Positions 36,233 through 45,521 of a stretch of 64,000 nt of DNA are shown here, piece after piece. Position 1 is the first letter of the stretch. Each line of letters opens with the position of its first letter. The notes below the pieces were generated by a model. The model was given only the letters and a program-made list of their open reading frames with translations, did no database searches and had not been told where the DNA came from. The position numbers and the translations under genes are program-made. Origin of the DNA: JAIBJN01 sp963839745 (lineage in GTDB: Bacteria > Actinomycetota > Thermoleophilia > Gaiellales > Gaiellaceae); assembly GCA_963839745.1 (NCBI GenBank), contig CAWIWC010000018.1, positions 1 through 64,000 on the forward strand. Reading direction: 5' to 3'.

Positions 36233-37052
36233 ATGCCGGAGCCGCGCGCAAGCGTGATCGTCCGCGCCAAGAACGAGGCGCGCGGGATCGAGCGAACCTT
36301 CAAGGCGCTGCGGCGCCAGACGGTTCCCGTCGAGATCGTCGTCGTGGACTCCGGGTCGAGCGACGGCACGGTCGAGATCGCGCAGGCGCTGGTGCGACCG
36401 GCTCGTCGAGATCCCGGCCGAGACCTTCACGTACGGCTACAGCCTCAACTGCGGTGCCGAGGTCGCCCGGGCGCCGTTCCACTTCTCCCTCTCCGCGCAC
36501 TGCGCCCCCGAGGGCGACGACTGGGTCGAGCGCTCGCTGCGCCACTACGAGCGCCCGGACGTGGCGGCGACGAACGGGATCCAGACGCTGCCCGACGGGA
36601 CGAAGGCCGACGAGGTCTTCTACCAGGACGCCGCACACGTGCGGGCTCACCTTCTCTGGGGCTTCTCCAACCACGCCTCCTCGTGGCGTGCCGAGCTCTG
36701 GCGCGAGCACCCCTTCGCCGCCGGGCTGACGAGCTCCGAGGACCGTGAGTGGGCGATGTGGGTGACGGAGCACGGCTGGGTGGTCGCGTACGACCCCGCG
36801 CTCTGGGTCGACCTCTCCCACCAGTGGGACGGCGGCGCCCTCTTCCAGTACCGCCGCAAGCGGCTGGAGACCCGTGGGCTGGCCGAGTTCGCCCCGCTCC
36901 CGCCCTACCGGGCCCGCGACGCGCTCGAGGAGTGGTGGACGCCTCCCGACGAGCGCCACTCGGCGCTCTTCCACCGGCTCAACTACCGCCGGATGGCGGG
37001 GATCCTGGGGAAGTACCGCGGTCTGGCGCAGACTCGCCGCCGAGCTTCCTGA
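36233..37052 (+). CDS. Glycosyltransferase family 2, frameshifted
   Basis: Frame one starts at ATG 36233 with ASVIVRAKNEARGIERTFKAL and IVVVDSGSSDGTVEIAQAL, the GT-A nucleotide site. Near 36393 the frame changes, continuing as DRLVEIPAETFTYGYSLNCG, then HFSLSAHCAPEGDDWVE and SSEDREWAMWVTEHG to a stop at 37052. Deleting one base joins them into about 272 residues; the span is one over a multiple of three. The second half has the catalytic acidic motif SEDREW. It is the only plus-strand gene of the polysaccharide locus and overlaps the next, convergent, glycosyltransferase by 74 bases. Confidence 0.8.
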
Positions 37053-37941
37053 GCCCGAGCGCGAGGCCGCTCCACGTCCCCGCCGTACGGGCCGCCGCGA
37101 CGCGCGCGCGGACCCTCGACCGCCGCTTCACCGCGCTCAGAACCATGCGGGCGTCGCCGCCCACCTGGACGAGCAGGAAGCGCAGCGGGCGCAGGTCGCC
37201 GGAGCGTAGGTGCTTGGCGCAGAAGGCCGCGCCGCCCAGGTTGTAGCCGTAGAAGAGCCGCGGCAGGTCGTTCGGCTCGCGCCACTGCTCGTGGACGATC
37301 TCGAACCCCGGCGTGGAGGCGATCCGGTAGCCCGACTTGAGCAGCCGGTAGCCGAGATCCATGTCCTCCGCACCGGGGAAGCGCGAGCCCGGCCCAAGGC
37401 GCGTGTCGAAGCCGCCGCTCGCGAGGAAGACCTCCCGCCGGCAGACGAAGTTGGCCGCGTAGCCGACACGGGCCGGGTGGACGACGTTCTCCCACACGCG
37501 CGCCTCCTCGACGTGGAAGACACTGACGGGCAGGTGCGTGCGATCGGGCGCGAAGCCCTCGGGTGCATGCACCTCGCCGAAGAGCGCGTCCGGGCGGCCG
37601 AGCTTGGCGATCTCCGAGATGAGCGCCGCGAGCCAGCTCGTGGTGATCTCCACGTCGTCGTCCAGGAAGGCCACGTACTCGCCGCGGGCGAGACGGGCGC
37701 CCTCGTTGCGTGCGGCTGAGGTCGAAGGCGGCCGGAGCGGCACGTGGCGCACCCGATCGTCGCCGATCAGGTCGAGGGCACGCTTCGTCGATTCGTCCTC
37801 GCTCTGGTCGACGACGACGATCTCGAGCGGGAGCGCCTCGCCGCCGAGGATCGCCCGGACGACCGCAGCCGAGCGGGAGGGCCGGTCGAGCGTCGGGACG
37901 ACGACCGAGACCGTGGGCTCGGTGTCGCCCGCGGCCCTCAA
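36979..37941 (-). CDS. Glycosyltransferase family 2
   Basis: 320 residues. GT-A: VSVVVPTLDRPSRSAAVVRAI, IVVVDQSEDESTKRALDL, SAARNEGARLARGEYVAFLDDDVE (DxD), FPGAEDMDLGYRLLKSG with the catalytic Glu-Asp. The translation start is inferred as TTG 37941, which overlaps the lysS stop by three bases (TTGA). The last 25 codons run past the end of the opposing glycosyltransferase, an unusually long convergent overlap of 74 bases that might mean a further indel near either 3' end. Likely acts with the polysaccharide locus although it is attached to lysS. Confidence 0.85.
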   Translation of the reverse strand: MRAAGDTEPTVSVVVPTLDRPSRSAAVVRAILGGEALPLEIVVVDQSEDESTKRALDLIGDDRVRHVPLRPPSTSAARNEGARLARGEYVAFLDDDVEITTSWLAALISEIAKLGRPDALFGEVHAPEGFAPDRTHLPVSVFHVEEARVWENVVHPARVGYAANFVCRREVFLASGGFDTRLGPGSRFPGAEDMDLGYRLLKSGYRIASTPGFEIVHEQWREPNDLPRLFYGYNLGGAAFCAKHLRSGDLRPLRFLLVQVGGDARMVLSAVKRRSRVRARVAAARTAGTWSGLALGLRKLGGESAPDRGTSPGSPPSGGS

Positions 37942-39321
37942 TCTTCGCGCGCCCGGAGCGCCGGGAAGAGAATGACGTCGCGGATCGTCTCCCGCCCGGT
38001 GAGGAGCATCGCCAGGCGGTCGATGCCGAGCCCCAGCCCGCCCGTGGGCGGCATCCCGTAGGAGAGGGCCTCCACGAAGTCGGGATCGCCCTGCACGCCG
38101 CCGATCGCCGCGGCCTGCTCCTCGAAGCGCCGGGCCTGCTCGTCTGGATCGTTCAGCTCTGAGTAGGCGTTCCCGAGCTCCATCCCGGCGGCGAAGTACT
38201 CGAAGCGCTCGGTGAACGACGGGTCGTCGTCCATCGTCCGCGCGAAGGGAGAGAGCTCGACCGGGTAGTCGTGCAAGATCGTCGGCTGGATCAGCTCGGG
38301 CTCGATGAAGTGGCTGAGCGCGTGGTCGACGAGCTGCGACCACGAGCGGTCGGCGGAGGCGTCGACGCCGCGCTCCTCGAGGCGGGCGCGCAGGTCGGCC
38401 TCGTCGCGAGTCCAGAGCCCGAGCTCCTCGAGCGCGTCGGCGAGCCTGAGTCGCTGCCACGGTGGCGCCAGGTTGACGCGGTTGCCCCGGAACTCGACTT
38501 CCGTCGAGCCGGTCGTGTCCACGGCGACGGCCGCCACGAGCTCCTCGATGCGCGTCATCGTGTCCGCGTAGTCGGCAAACGCCTCGTACCACTCGAGCAT
38601 CGTGAACTCGGGCTGGTGCTTGTAGGAGATGCCCTCGTTCCGGAAGTCCTTGCCGATCTCGTAGACCTTCTCGAGCCCGCCGACGATCAGGCGCTTGAGG
38701 TAGAGCTCGGTCGCGATGCGGAGGTAGAGGTCGGCGTCGAGCTCGTTGTGGTGAGTGACGAACGGATCGGCGAAGGCGCCGCCGTAGCGCGGCTGGAGCA
38801 CCGGAGTCTCCACCTCGATGAACCCTGCCTCGTCGAGCCGTCGGCGGATGGCGGCGACCATGCGGCTCCTCAGCTCGAACGCCCGCCGCGCGTCCTCGTT
38901 GACGAGCAGGTCGAGGTAGCGCTTGCGATAGCGCGTCTCCGCGTCGACGAGCCCGTGGTAGGTGTCCGGGAGCGGCCGCTTGATCTTCGCCAGGAGGACG
39001 AGCTCGTCGACGGCGAGCGACGGCTCTCCGCGTCGCGTCTTCGCCGCCTTGCCGATCGCCCCGACGACGTCGCCGAGGTCGAGCTCGACCGGCCCCGTCC
39101 GCTCGGCGGAGCAGAGGAGCTGGATCTGCCCGGAGCGGTCGACGAGGTCGAGGAAGACGAGCTTGCCGTGCCCGCGCCGCCCCAGGATGCGACCCGCCAA
39201 GCCGCCGCGTCTCCCCGGCCTCGGCGCCGGCCTCGAGCGCGTCGGCCTCGGCCCGGACGGCCGCGACCTCGTCCCGGTCGGGAAAGCGCTTGGCCAGCGA
39301 CGTGGGCGCCGTCTTCGCCAT
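37938..39321 (-). CDS. lysS: Lysyl-tRNA synthetase (class II), frameshifted near the N-terminus
   Basis: Charges tRNA(Lys). From ATG 39321 the first 40 codons (SLAKRFPDRDEVAAVRAEAD) are in one frame. Near 39200 the frame changes and the remainder reads GGLAGRILGRRGHGKLVFLD (OB-fold anticodon domain), VYEIGKDFRNEGISYKHQPE (class II motif 2), GGLGLGIDRLAMLLTG (motif 3) to a stop at 37938. Removing one base gives a continuous protein of about 460 residues, and the span is one over a multiple of three. As lysS is normally essential and I see no second copy here, sequencing error is the likeliest cause. Confidence 0.9.
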
Positions 39322-39396
39322 GGCGGCGAGTCTAGATGCGCCCGCGGAGCTTGTCCCGCGGGGAGAGTTGGGTGATCGAAAGCCGCGAGCCCAGGG

Positions 39397-39876
39397 CTAC
39401 GCGGCCTTGATCTCCATGATCTTGTACTTGAGCTTCCCGCGGGGAGCGGCGACCTCGACGGTCTCGCCCTTCTTGTGGCCCAGGATGGCCCGGCCGACAG
39501 GAGACTCGTTCGAGAGCTTGTTCTCGGCGGGGTTGGCCTCGGCCGACCCGACGATCGCGTACTCGATCGTCTCCTTCGCGTCGACATCGCGCAGACGCAC
39601 GATCGTCCCGACGCTGACGACGTCTGTGGTGATCTCCTTCTTCTCGATCACGCGGGCGCTCTTCAGGCGCTCCTGAAGCGTGGCGATCCGATGCTCCAGC
39701 ATCGCCTGCTCGTTCTTGGCGTCATCGTACTCGGAGTTCTCCGCGATGTCGCCGAACTCGCGCGCCTGCTTGATCCGCTCCGCGACCTCGCGGCGCTTGG
39801 TGGTGGAGAGATGCTCGATCTCTGCCTTCAGCTTCTTATGACCCTCAGGAGTGAGAATCACTTCCTTCACGACCAT
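39397..39876 (-). CDS. greA: Transcription elongation factor GreA
   Basis: Rescues backtracked RNA polymerase by stimulating transcript cleavage. 159 residues. The N-terminal coiled-coil (residues 1-75) carries the acidic tip REFGDIAENSEYDDAK, and the C-terminal globular domain ends GHKKGETVEVAAPRGKLKYKIMEIKA. The ATG at 39876 has CTGGAGGAC just upstream. The leader (39904-39931) can fold into two competing GC hairpins, GCGGCGC/GCGCCGC and GCCGCC/GGCGGC; whether they regulate is unknown. The stop is 75 bases before the lysS start. Confidence 0.95.
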   Translation of the reverse strand: MVVKEVILTPEGHKKLKAEIEHLSTTKRREVAERIKQAREFGDIAENSEYDDAKNEQAMLEHRIATLQERLKSARVIEKKEITTDVVSVGTIVRLRDVDAKETIEYAIVGSAEANPAENKLSNESPVGRAILGHKKGETVEVAAPRGKLKYKIMEIKAA

Positions 39877-39991
39877 GTCCTCCAGGCCCCCAGACAGGGA
39901 AATGCGGCGCTACCGTGCGCCGCCGAAGGCGGCATTGTAGCCGCTACGTCAAGCCTCTCTTTTTCTCCACCTGGCTACGATTCCCTTGGCC

Positions 39992-41050
39992 ATGGCAGTC
40001 GACATCCAGTCCCCGTGGCGCATCGGCTCCGTCGAGATCCCGAGCCGCGTCGTGCTCGCGCCGATGGCGGGCGTGAGCGTGCAGGCCTTCCGGCGCCAGG
40101 GCCGCCGTTTCGGCGCCGGGCTCGTGTGCTCCGAGATGGTCAGCTGCGCGGGGCTGAGCCACGGGAACGAACGGACGCTCGGCTACCTGCGCCTGAGCCG
40201 CGAGGAAGCCCCGCTCGCCGTGCAGATCTTCGGCTCGGAGCCCGACGTGATGGTCGAGGCGGCCCGCATGGTCGAGGACGCCGGCGCCGACATCGTCGAC
40301 ATCAACTTCGGCTGCCCGGTGCGCAAGGTGACCAAGACCGGCGCGGGCGCGACGCTCCTCGAGGACCCCGAGCGCGCCGTGCGCATCGTCTCGGCGGTGG
40401 CCTCGGCGGTCTCCGTCCCCGTGACCGTGAAGATGCGCCGCGGGCTCGCCAACGGATCGCGCGCCGCGCTCGCGGTCGGGCCGCAGCTGGTGGACGCGGG
40501 CGCTGCGTCGCTCACGCTCCACCCACGCTCGGCCAAGCAGATGTACACCGGCACGGCCGACCACTCCCTCACCGCCGAGCTCGTGGAGCTGGTGGACGTG
40601 CCCGTGGTCGCCTCCGGCGACGTCACCTCGCGCGAGCGAGCGCAGGAGCTCCTGGACGAGACCGGCTGCGCGGCCGTCATGGTCGGACGCGCCGCGCAGG
40701 GGAACCCGTGGGCCGTCGGCGAGATCGCCGGCACGCGCGCAGGCGAGCCGGCGCGCGAGGAGGTCGTCGCGGAGCTCGTCCTCTTCATGCGCGCGACCCT
40801 GCACGAGCTCGGCGAGCACCGCGCGACCGGCTTCCTGAAGAAGTTCTACGGCTGGTACCTCGGTCGCGGGCGCTTCCCGAAGCCCTTCAAGCAGGAGCTC
40901 GTACAGCTGGCGACCCTCGCGGAGGTCGAGGAACGGCTCTTCGCGGCTGCCCCCGGCGCGATCGAAGCTCTCGCCCGCCTCGAGGGCGAGCTCCCCGCCG
41001 AGGAGGACGTCCTCCTGGATCTTCCGATCTCCGCCTACGGCGGGGGTTAG
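39992..41050 (+). CDS. dusB: tRNA-dihydrouridine synthase (DusB-type)
   Basis: Flavoenzyme that reduces uridines in the tRNA D-loop. 352 residues. VVLAPMAGVSVQAFR is the FMN-binding start, VDINFGCPVRKVTKTGAGATLL contains the catalytic Cys, LTLHPRSAKQMYTGTADHS and VPVVASGDV follow, then MVGRAAQGNPW. ATG 39992 is preferred; an in-frame TTG at 39986 is possible. A TACGAT box at 39976-39981 suggests a promoter with a very short leader. Divergent from greA. Confidence 0.92.
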   Translation: MAVDIQSPWRIGSVEIPSRVVLAPMAGVSVQAFRRQGRRFGAGLVCSEMVSCAGLSHGNERTLGYLRLSREEAPLAVQIFGSEPDVMVEAARMVEDAGADIVDINFGCPVRKVTKTGAGATLLEDPERAVRIVSAVASAVSVPVTVKMRRGLANGSRAALAVGPQLVDAGAASLTLHPRSAKQMYTGTADHSLTAELVELVDVPVVASGDVTSRERAQELLDETGCAAVMVGRAAQGNPWAVGEIAGTRAGEPAREEVVAELVLFMRATLHELGEHRATGFLKKFYGWYLGRGRFPKPFKQELVQLATLAEVEERLFAAAPGAIEALARLEGELPAEEDVLLDLPISAYGGG

Positions 41051-41068
41051 TTCCCACCGTCACGCAGC

Positions 41069-41076
41069 TATAACTT
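41069..41076 (+). promoter_or_regulatory. Candidate -10 element for the leaderless cyclase-fusion gene
   Basis: TATAACTT contains overlapping TATAAC and TAACTT boxes ending five to seven bases before the ATG at 41082, with no Shine-Dalgarno. The gap from the dus stop is only 31 bases, so read-through from dus is also possible. Confidence 0.4.
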
Positions 41077-41081
41077 CCCCT

Positions 41082-44000
41082 ATGGCGGTGGCAACAGGTG
41101 AAAGGCGGATCGTCTCGGTCCTCGTCGCGGACGTCGTCGGCTCGACGGCGATCGCGGAGAAGCTCGGCCCGGAGCGCTCGAAGTTCCTGATCGACGAGGT
41201 GATGCGGATCATGACCGAGCAGGTCCGGCGCTTCGACGGCACCGTGGCGCAGCTCGTCGGCGACGAGATGCTCGCCTTCTTCGGCGTCCCCGTCTCGCAT
41301 GAGGACGACGCCGAGCGCGCCCTGCGCGCCGCGCTCGCCATCCAGCGCGCGTTGGCCCAGTACGCCCACGAGGTGGAGGCGGCGTACGACGTCCAGCTCT
41401 CGGTCCGCATCGGCGTGAACACGGGGCCGGTCGTCGTCGGCGTCCAGCAGGACGGCGACAACCGCTACGACCCCTGGAACGCTCTCGGGGACACCGTCAA
41501 CATCGCGTCCCGCCTGCAGGAGCTCGCCGACCGGGGAGGCGTCCTCATCGGCCCGACGACGAAGCGACAGGTTGAGACTGGCTTCGACCTCGAGGAGCTC
41601 GGCCCGCAGGACATCAAGGGCGCGAGCCAGCCGCTCGACGTCTTTCGCGTCTCGCGGATCCGCGAAGCGGAGGCCGCGGCGCCGAGCCTGCCGATCGTCG
41701 GGCGCGACTTCGAGCTGACCGTCCTCGAGCGGACGATGGACGCGCTCGTCGAGGGCCGCGGCGCGATCGTCTCCATCATGGGCGAGCCCGGGATCGGCAA
41801 GACCCGCCTCGTCTGGGAGGTCCGCGACCGCTATCGCGACCGCGTGCGCTTCATCGAGGCGCGCGGCGTCTCCTACGCACAGACCTTCCCGTACTGGCCC
41901 ATCCGAGAGCTCCTGCGCGAGTGGCTCGGCGTCGGCGCCTCGACCCCGGAGGCCCGCGTCCGGCTCGAGCTGAAGGCCGAGCTGGCCCACCTCCTCGGCC
42001 GGGAGGAGGCGGACGAGGCCTACCCGTTCGTCGCCAACCTCGTCGGCGTCACGCTCGAGCCCGAGGCGACGCAGGCGATCCGGGAGCTCAACCGCGAGAG
42101 CATCCAATCGCGGACGTTCGAGGTCTTCTTCGAGCTCGTCTGCAAGCTCGCCGACGAGGAGCCGCTGTGCCTGGTCTTCGAGGACCTGCATTGGGCCGAC
42201 GAGGCGACGCTCGAGCTTCTCGAGTCGATCCTCGGCATGACCGACGAGACGTCGGTCGCCCTCTTCTTCGTCTACCGCCCCGAGCGCGAGCACGGCTCCT
42301 GGAGGCTCGGCGAGCTCGCGCGCCAGCGCTATCCGCACCGCTACCGGGAGATCGAGGTGCGACCGCTCCCGGCCGACTCCTCGCGCGTGCTCGTCTCCAA
42401 CGCCGCCGACGGCGAGTTGCCCGAGTCGGTGGCCGAGCTGCTCGCCGAGCGCTCGGGCGGGAACCCGTTCTTCCTCGAGGAGGCCTTCCGCGACCTGGTC
42501 GAGCGCGGCGTGCTCGAGCGCCGCAACGGCGGGTGGGAGCTCGCGGTCTCCGAGGACGAGCTCTCCATTCCCGCCCTCGTCCAGGGAACGCTGCAGGCAC
42601 GCCTCGACCGGCTCGACCGCCAGACCCGCGAGGTGCTCTCGATCGCAGCGGTGATCGGGCGGACGTTCGGCCTGCCGCTGCTCGAGCGGCTCGTCGACCG
42701 CGACCAGCTCATGCAGGCACTGACCGACCTGCAGCGGCTCGATCTGATCGTCGAGAAGCGCCGCCGGCCGAACCCCGAGTACCGCTTCCGCCACGGACTC
42801 GTGCAGGAGGTCGCCTACGCGAGCCTCGTCGACACGCAGCGCCGCAAGCTGCACAAGCGCGTGGGCGAGGCGCTCGAAGAGATCTACAAGGAGTCGCCGG
42901 AGGAGGCCTACGGGCTTCTCGCCCGGCACTTCGAGGAGGCAGACGAGCCCGAGAAGGCGGTCGACTACCTCCTGAAGGCCGGCGACGCCGCCCGCGCCGT
43001 CTACGCCGACAAGGAGGCGCTCGAGCACTACCGCAGGGCGCGCGGGTTCCTGGCGCGCGTCGGCGACGAGCGCCGGGCGCGCGACACGCTCTTCAAGATG
43101 GCGCTCGCCTACCACCTCGCCTTCGACTTCGAGAGCGCCGAGGAGATGTACGACGAGGCGTTCTCGTGCCGCGTGGGCGAGGATCCGCGCCTGCCGGCCA
43201 CCGAGAGGCTGGAGACCGCGTCCAACCGCCCGAGCGAGCTGGCCCCCGGCGACGTCTACACGACCGAGGCCGGCTACTTCTCCGAGCTGCTCTTCCGCGG
43301 GCTCCTGATGGTCGACTCGGAACTGAACGTCGTGCCGGCGATGGCGGACAACTTCCGCGTCTCCTCGGACGGGCTCACCTACCTGTTCCGGATCCGCGAA
43401 GGAGCGAAGTGGAGCGACGGCGAGCCGCTCACCGCGGACGACTACGCGTTCGCCTGGGGCCAGATGCGCGAGCTGAAGACGCGCACCGCCTTCCTGATGG
43501 AGGACGTCGAGGCCGCAGAGGCGCTCGACGACCGGACGCTCGAGGTCCGCCTCCGCGAGCCGCGGAGCTACTTCCCCTACATCCTTTGCTCGCCGTGGGC
43601 CTTCCCGTGGCCGCGCCACCGCTGCGAGGCGCTCGGCGACGACTGGGCGAAGCCCGAGAACCTCGTCGGCAACGGCCCGTACATGCTGGTCGAGTTCGAC
43701 GACGACCACGCGCTGCTGCGCGCGAACCCGCACTGGAGCGGCGCGCACGGGAACGTCGGCGAGATCCACTTCTCCTTCTATCCCAAGGGCGCGCAGATGG
43801 TCGAGGGCTGGCGGGAGGGGAAGTTCGACCTCCTGCACGTCTACGACCCGGTCTCCGAGGAGGAGCCGGACACGATGGGCGACATCGTCCCGGAGCTCGG
43901 TCTCCAGTACATCGGGTTCTCCACCGACCACTCGCCGTTCTCGAACCAGCACGTGCGCAAGGCGTTCTCGCACGCGGTCGACCGCGAGGCGCTGCTGAAC

Positions 44001-44639
44001 ACCTTCCCGACGCTGTCGCGCGCGGCGAGCCGCGGAGGCGCGATCCCGCCGGCGATGCCCGCCCACTCCCACCGGGTCGGCGCCGAGTACGACCTAGACC
44101 GGGCTCGCGAACTGCTCGCGGAGGCCGGCTATCCCGGCGGCAAGGGCCTACCCGAGATCCACCTCGTCGTCCCGCACTGGCTCCAGCCGCTCGACGAGAT
44201 CGCCGAGCTGTGGAAGCCGATCGGCGCACGCATCAGGGTCACGTCGGTTCGCGAGCACGTCGACTGCGACGTGATCGCCGACGCCGACATGTGGTGGAGC
44301 GGCTGGACGGCCGACTACCCGGATCCCGACGGCTTCTTCCGAGGGCTCCTCACGCACGGCTGGCCGTTCTACTGCGACGACGACATCCTCGAGCTCCTCG
44401 CCAAGGGCCGCTCGCTGCGCGACCAGGGCGAGCGCATGCGCGTCTACCACGAGGTCGACCACCTCTGGGTGGGCGAGCACGCGGCCATCCTCCCGATCGG
44501 CTACCCGCGCTCCATCCTCCTGCGCCGCCCCTGGATCGAAGGCCTGTGGGCGAGCCCGCTCTCCCGGGCCCACCTGGACACGGTGGTCGTCAGGGAGCGC
44601 AGCGTCGCCGCGCCCGACGGCGAGTCAGCCTTCCGGTAA
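41082..44639 (+). CDS. Class III nucleotide cyclase - STAND ATPase - SBP_bac_5 peptide-binding fusion
   Basis: 1185 residues without signal peptide or membrane helix. Residues 8-190: class III cyclase; metal Asp D17 (VADVVGST) and D61 (LVGDE), transition-state N140 and R144 (VNIASR). The base-selecting positions are Q57 and N133 instead of the usual Lys/Asp, a pair I recall from mycobacterial Rv0386. About 198-560: AAA/STAND module, Walker A GEPGIGKT (235-242), Walker B LCLVFEDLHWADEA (360-373). About 560-705: winged-helix and TPR-like helices (YLLKAGDAARAVYADKEALEHY). About 710-1185: solute-binding protein family 5, with ELLFRGLLMVDSELNVVPAMADNF, IREGAKWSDGEPLTADDYAFAW, VGNGPYML and WWSGWTADYPDPDGF. 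Such peptide binders normally work outside the cell with ABC permeases; here it would be an internal ligand sensor controlling ATPase and cyclase (inference). Confidence 0.9.
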   Translation: MAVATGERRIVSVLVADVVGSTAIAEKLGPERSKFLIDEVMRIMTEQVRRFDGTVAQLVGDEMLAFFGVPVSHEDDAERALRAALAIQRALAQYAHEVEAAYDVQLSVRIGVNTGPVVVGVQQDGDNRYDPWNALGDTVNIASRLQELADRGGVLIGPTTKRQVETGFDLEELGPQDIKGASQPLDVFRVSRIREAEAAAPSLPIVGRDFELTVLERTMDALVEGRGAIVSIMGEPGIGKTRLVWEVRDRYRDRVRFIEARGVSYAQTFPYWPIRELLREWLGVGASTPEARVRLELKAELAHLLGREEADEAYPFVANLVGVTLEPEATQAIRELNRESIQSRTFEVFFELVCKLADEEPLCLVFEDLHWADEATLELLESILGMTDETSVALFFVYRPEREHGSWRLGELARQRYPHRYREIEVRPLPADSSRVLVSNAADGELPESVAELLAERSGGNPFFLEEAFRDLVERGVLERRNGGWELAVSEDELSIPALVQGTLQARLDRLDRQTREVLSIAAVIGRTFGLPLLERLVDRDQLMQALTDLQRLDLIVEKRRRPNPEYRFRHGLVQEVAYASLVDTQRRKLHKRVGEALEEIYKESPEEAYGLLARHFEEADEPEKAVDYLLKAGDAARAVYADKEALEHYRRARGFLARVGDERRARDTLFKMALAYHLAFDFESAEEMYDEAFSCRVGEDPRLPATERLETASNRPSELAPGDVYTTEAGYFSELLFRGLLMVDSELNVVPAMADNFRVSSDGLTYLFRIREGAKWSDGEPLTADDYAFAWGQMRELKTRTAFLMEDVEAAEALDDRTLEVRLREPRSYFPYILCSPWAFPWPRHRCEALGDDWAKPENLVGNGPYMLVEFDDDHALLRANPHWSGAHGNVGEIHFSFYPKGAQMVEGWREGKFDLLHVYDPVSEEEPDTMGDIVPELGLQYIGFSTDHSPFSNQHVRKAFSHAVDREALLNTFPTLSRAASRGGAIPPAMPAHSHRVGAEYDLDRARELLAEAGYPGGKGLPEIHLVVPHWLQPLDEIAELWKPIGARIRVTSVREHVDCDVIADADMWWSGWTADYPDPDGFFRGLLTHGWPFYCDDDILELLAKGRSLRDQGERMRVYHEVDHLWVGEHAAILPIGYPRSILLRRPWIEGLWASPLSRAHLDTVVVRERSVAAPDGESAFR

Positions 44640-44744
44640 CGGACAAGGCGTAGCGCTAACGGGTCTCCTGCCACGCGCGGCTTTGGCACCGCCGTGGCGC
44701 CGACCCCAGGCGCTCGCTACGGCCGCGCGCGCTCAGGGCGCCGA

Positions 44745-45509
44745 CTAGCCGTTCAGGTCCCAGACGAGCCGGAGGCCCTCCAGCGTCAGGAGCGGGTCGA
44801 CCTTGTCGATCGTCTCCGCGTGCGGGGCGATCAGCTCGGCGAGCCCGCCGGTCGCCACGACGGGCGCCGCGTCTCCGATCTCGGCGCGGATGCGCTTGAC
44901 GATGCCGTCCACCTGGCCGGCGAAGCCGTAGACGAGGCCCGACTGGAGCCCGCTGACGGTCGTCTTCCCGATCACGGAGGGCGGCGGCGTGAAGTCGACC
45001 TTCACGAGCCGCGCGGCGCGGGCGAAGAGCGCCTCCATCGAGACCTCGATCCCCGGCGCGAGGACGCCGCCGACGTACTCCCCTTCCGCGGAGACGATGT
45101 CGAAGTTCGTGGAGGTGCCGAAGTCGACCACGATGCACGGCGCGCCGTAGCGCTCGCGCGCGGCGACGGCGTTGGCGATGCGGTCGGGGCCGACCTCGCG
45201 CGGGTCGTCGTAGGAGATCGGGATCCCGGTTCGCGTGCCGGGGCCGACGACGAGGAGCCTCGCCTCGACGTAGTCGCGCGCGAACTCTTCATAGGCGCGC
45301 ACGAGCGGCGGGACGGTCGAGGAGAGGCAGACGCCGCCGATGTCCTCGAACCCGGCGTCGCGGAGCTCGAGCAGCCTGCCGACGAGGACGCCGAGCTCGT
45401 CGCCGGTCCGCTCAGCCTCGGTGGTGACGCGCCAGTGCTCGGCCAGGCGCTCTCCGTCGTAGAGCCCGTAGACCGTCTGCGTGTTGCCGACGTCGACGGC
45501 GAGGAGCAT
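44745..45509 (-). CDS. coaX: Type III pantothenate kinase
   Basis: Phosphorylates pantothenate, the first step of coenzyme A synthesis. 254 residues, ASKHA fold: LLAVDVGNTQTVYGLYDG (phosphate 1), ISYDDPREVGPDRIANAVAA, IVVDFGTSTNFDIVSAEGEYVGGVLAPGIEVS (phosphate 2 and dimer contacts), VVATGGLAELIAPH. Type III enzymes are not inhibited by CoA. It lies 12 bases downstream of a DUF2469 gene, at the end of a folate-gene operon on the same strand. Next to it, 44640-44744 holds no gene. Confidence 0.94.
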   Translation of the reverse strand: MLLAVDVGNTQTVYGLYDGERLAEHWRVTTEAERTGDELGVLVGRLLELRDAGFEDIGGVCLSSTVPPLVRAYEEFARDYVEARLLVVGPGTRTGIPISYDDPREVGPDRIANAVAARERYGAPCIVVDFGTSTNFDIVSAEGEYVGGVLAPGIEVSMEALFARAARLVKVDFTPPPSVIGKTTVSGLQSGLVYGFAGQVDGIVKRIRAEIGDAAPVVATGGLAELIAPHAETIDKVDPLLTLEGLRLVWDLNG

Positions 45510-45521
45510 GGGGCGCCCTGG

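Noticed and set aside
40887..44072. A 1061-codon open frame on the minus strand opposite the cyclase fusion
   Set aside because: Its translation is Arg/Glu/Leu-rich low-complexity without any motif. It is the usual antisense shadow of a high-GC gene, while the plus strand has full domain content.
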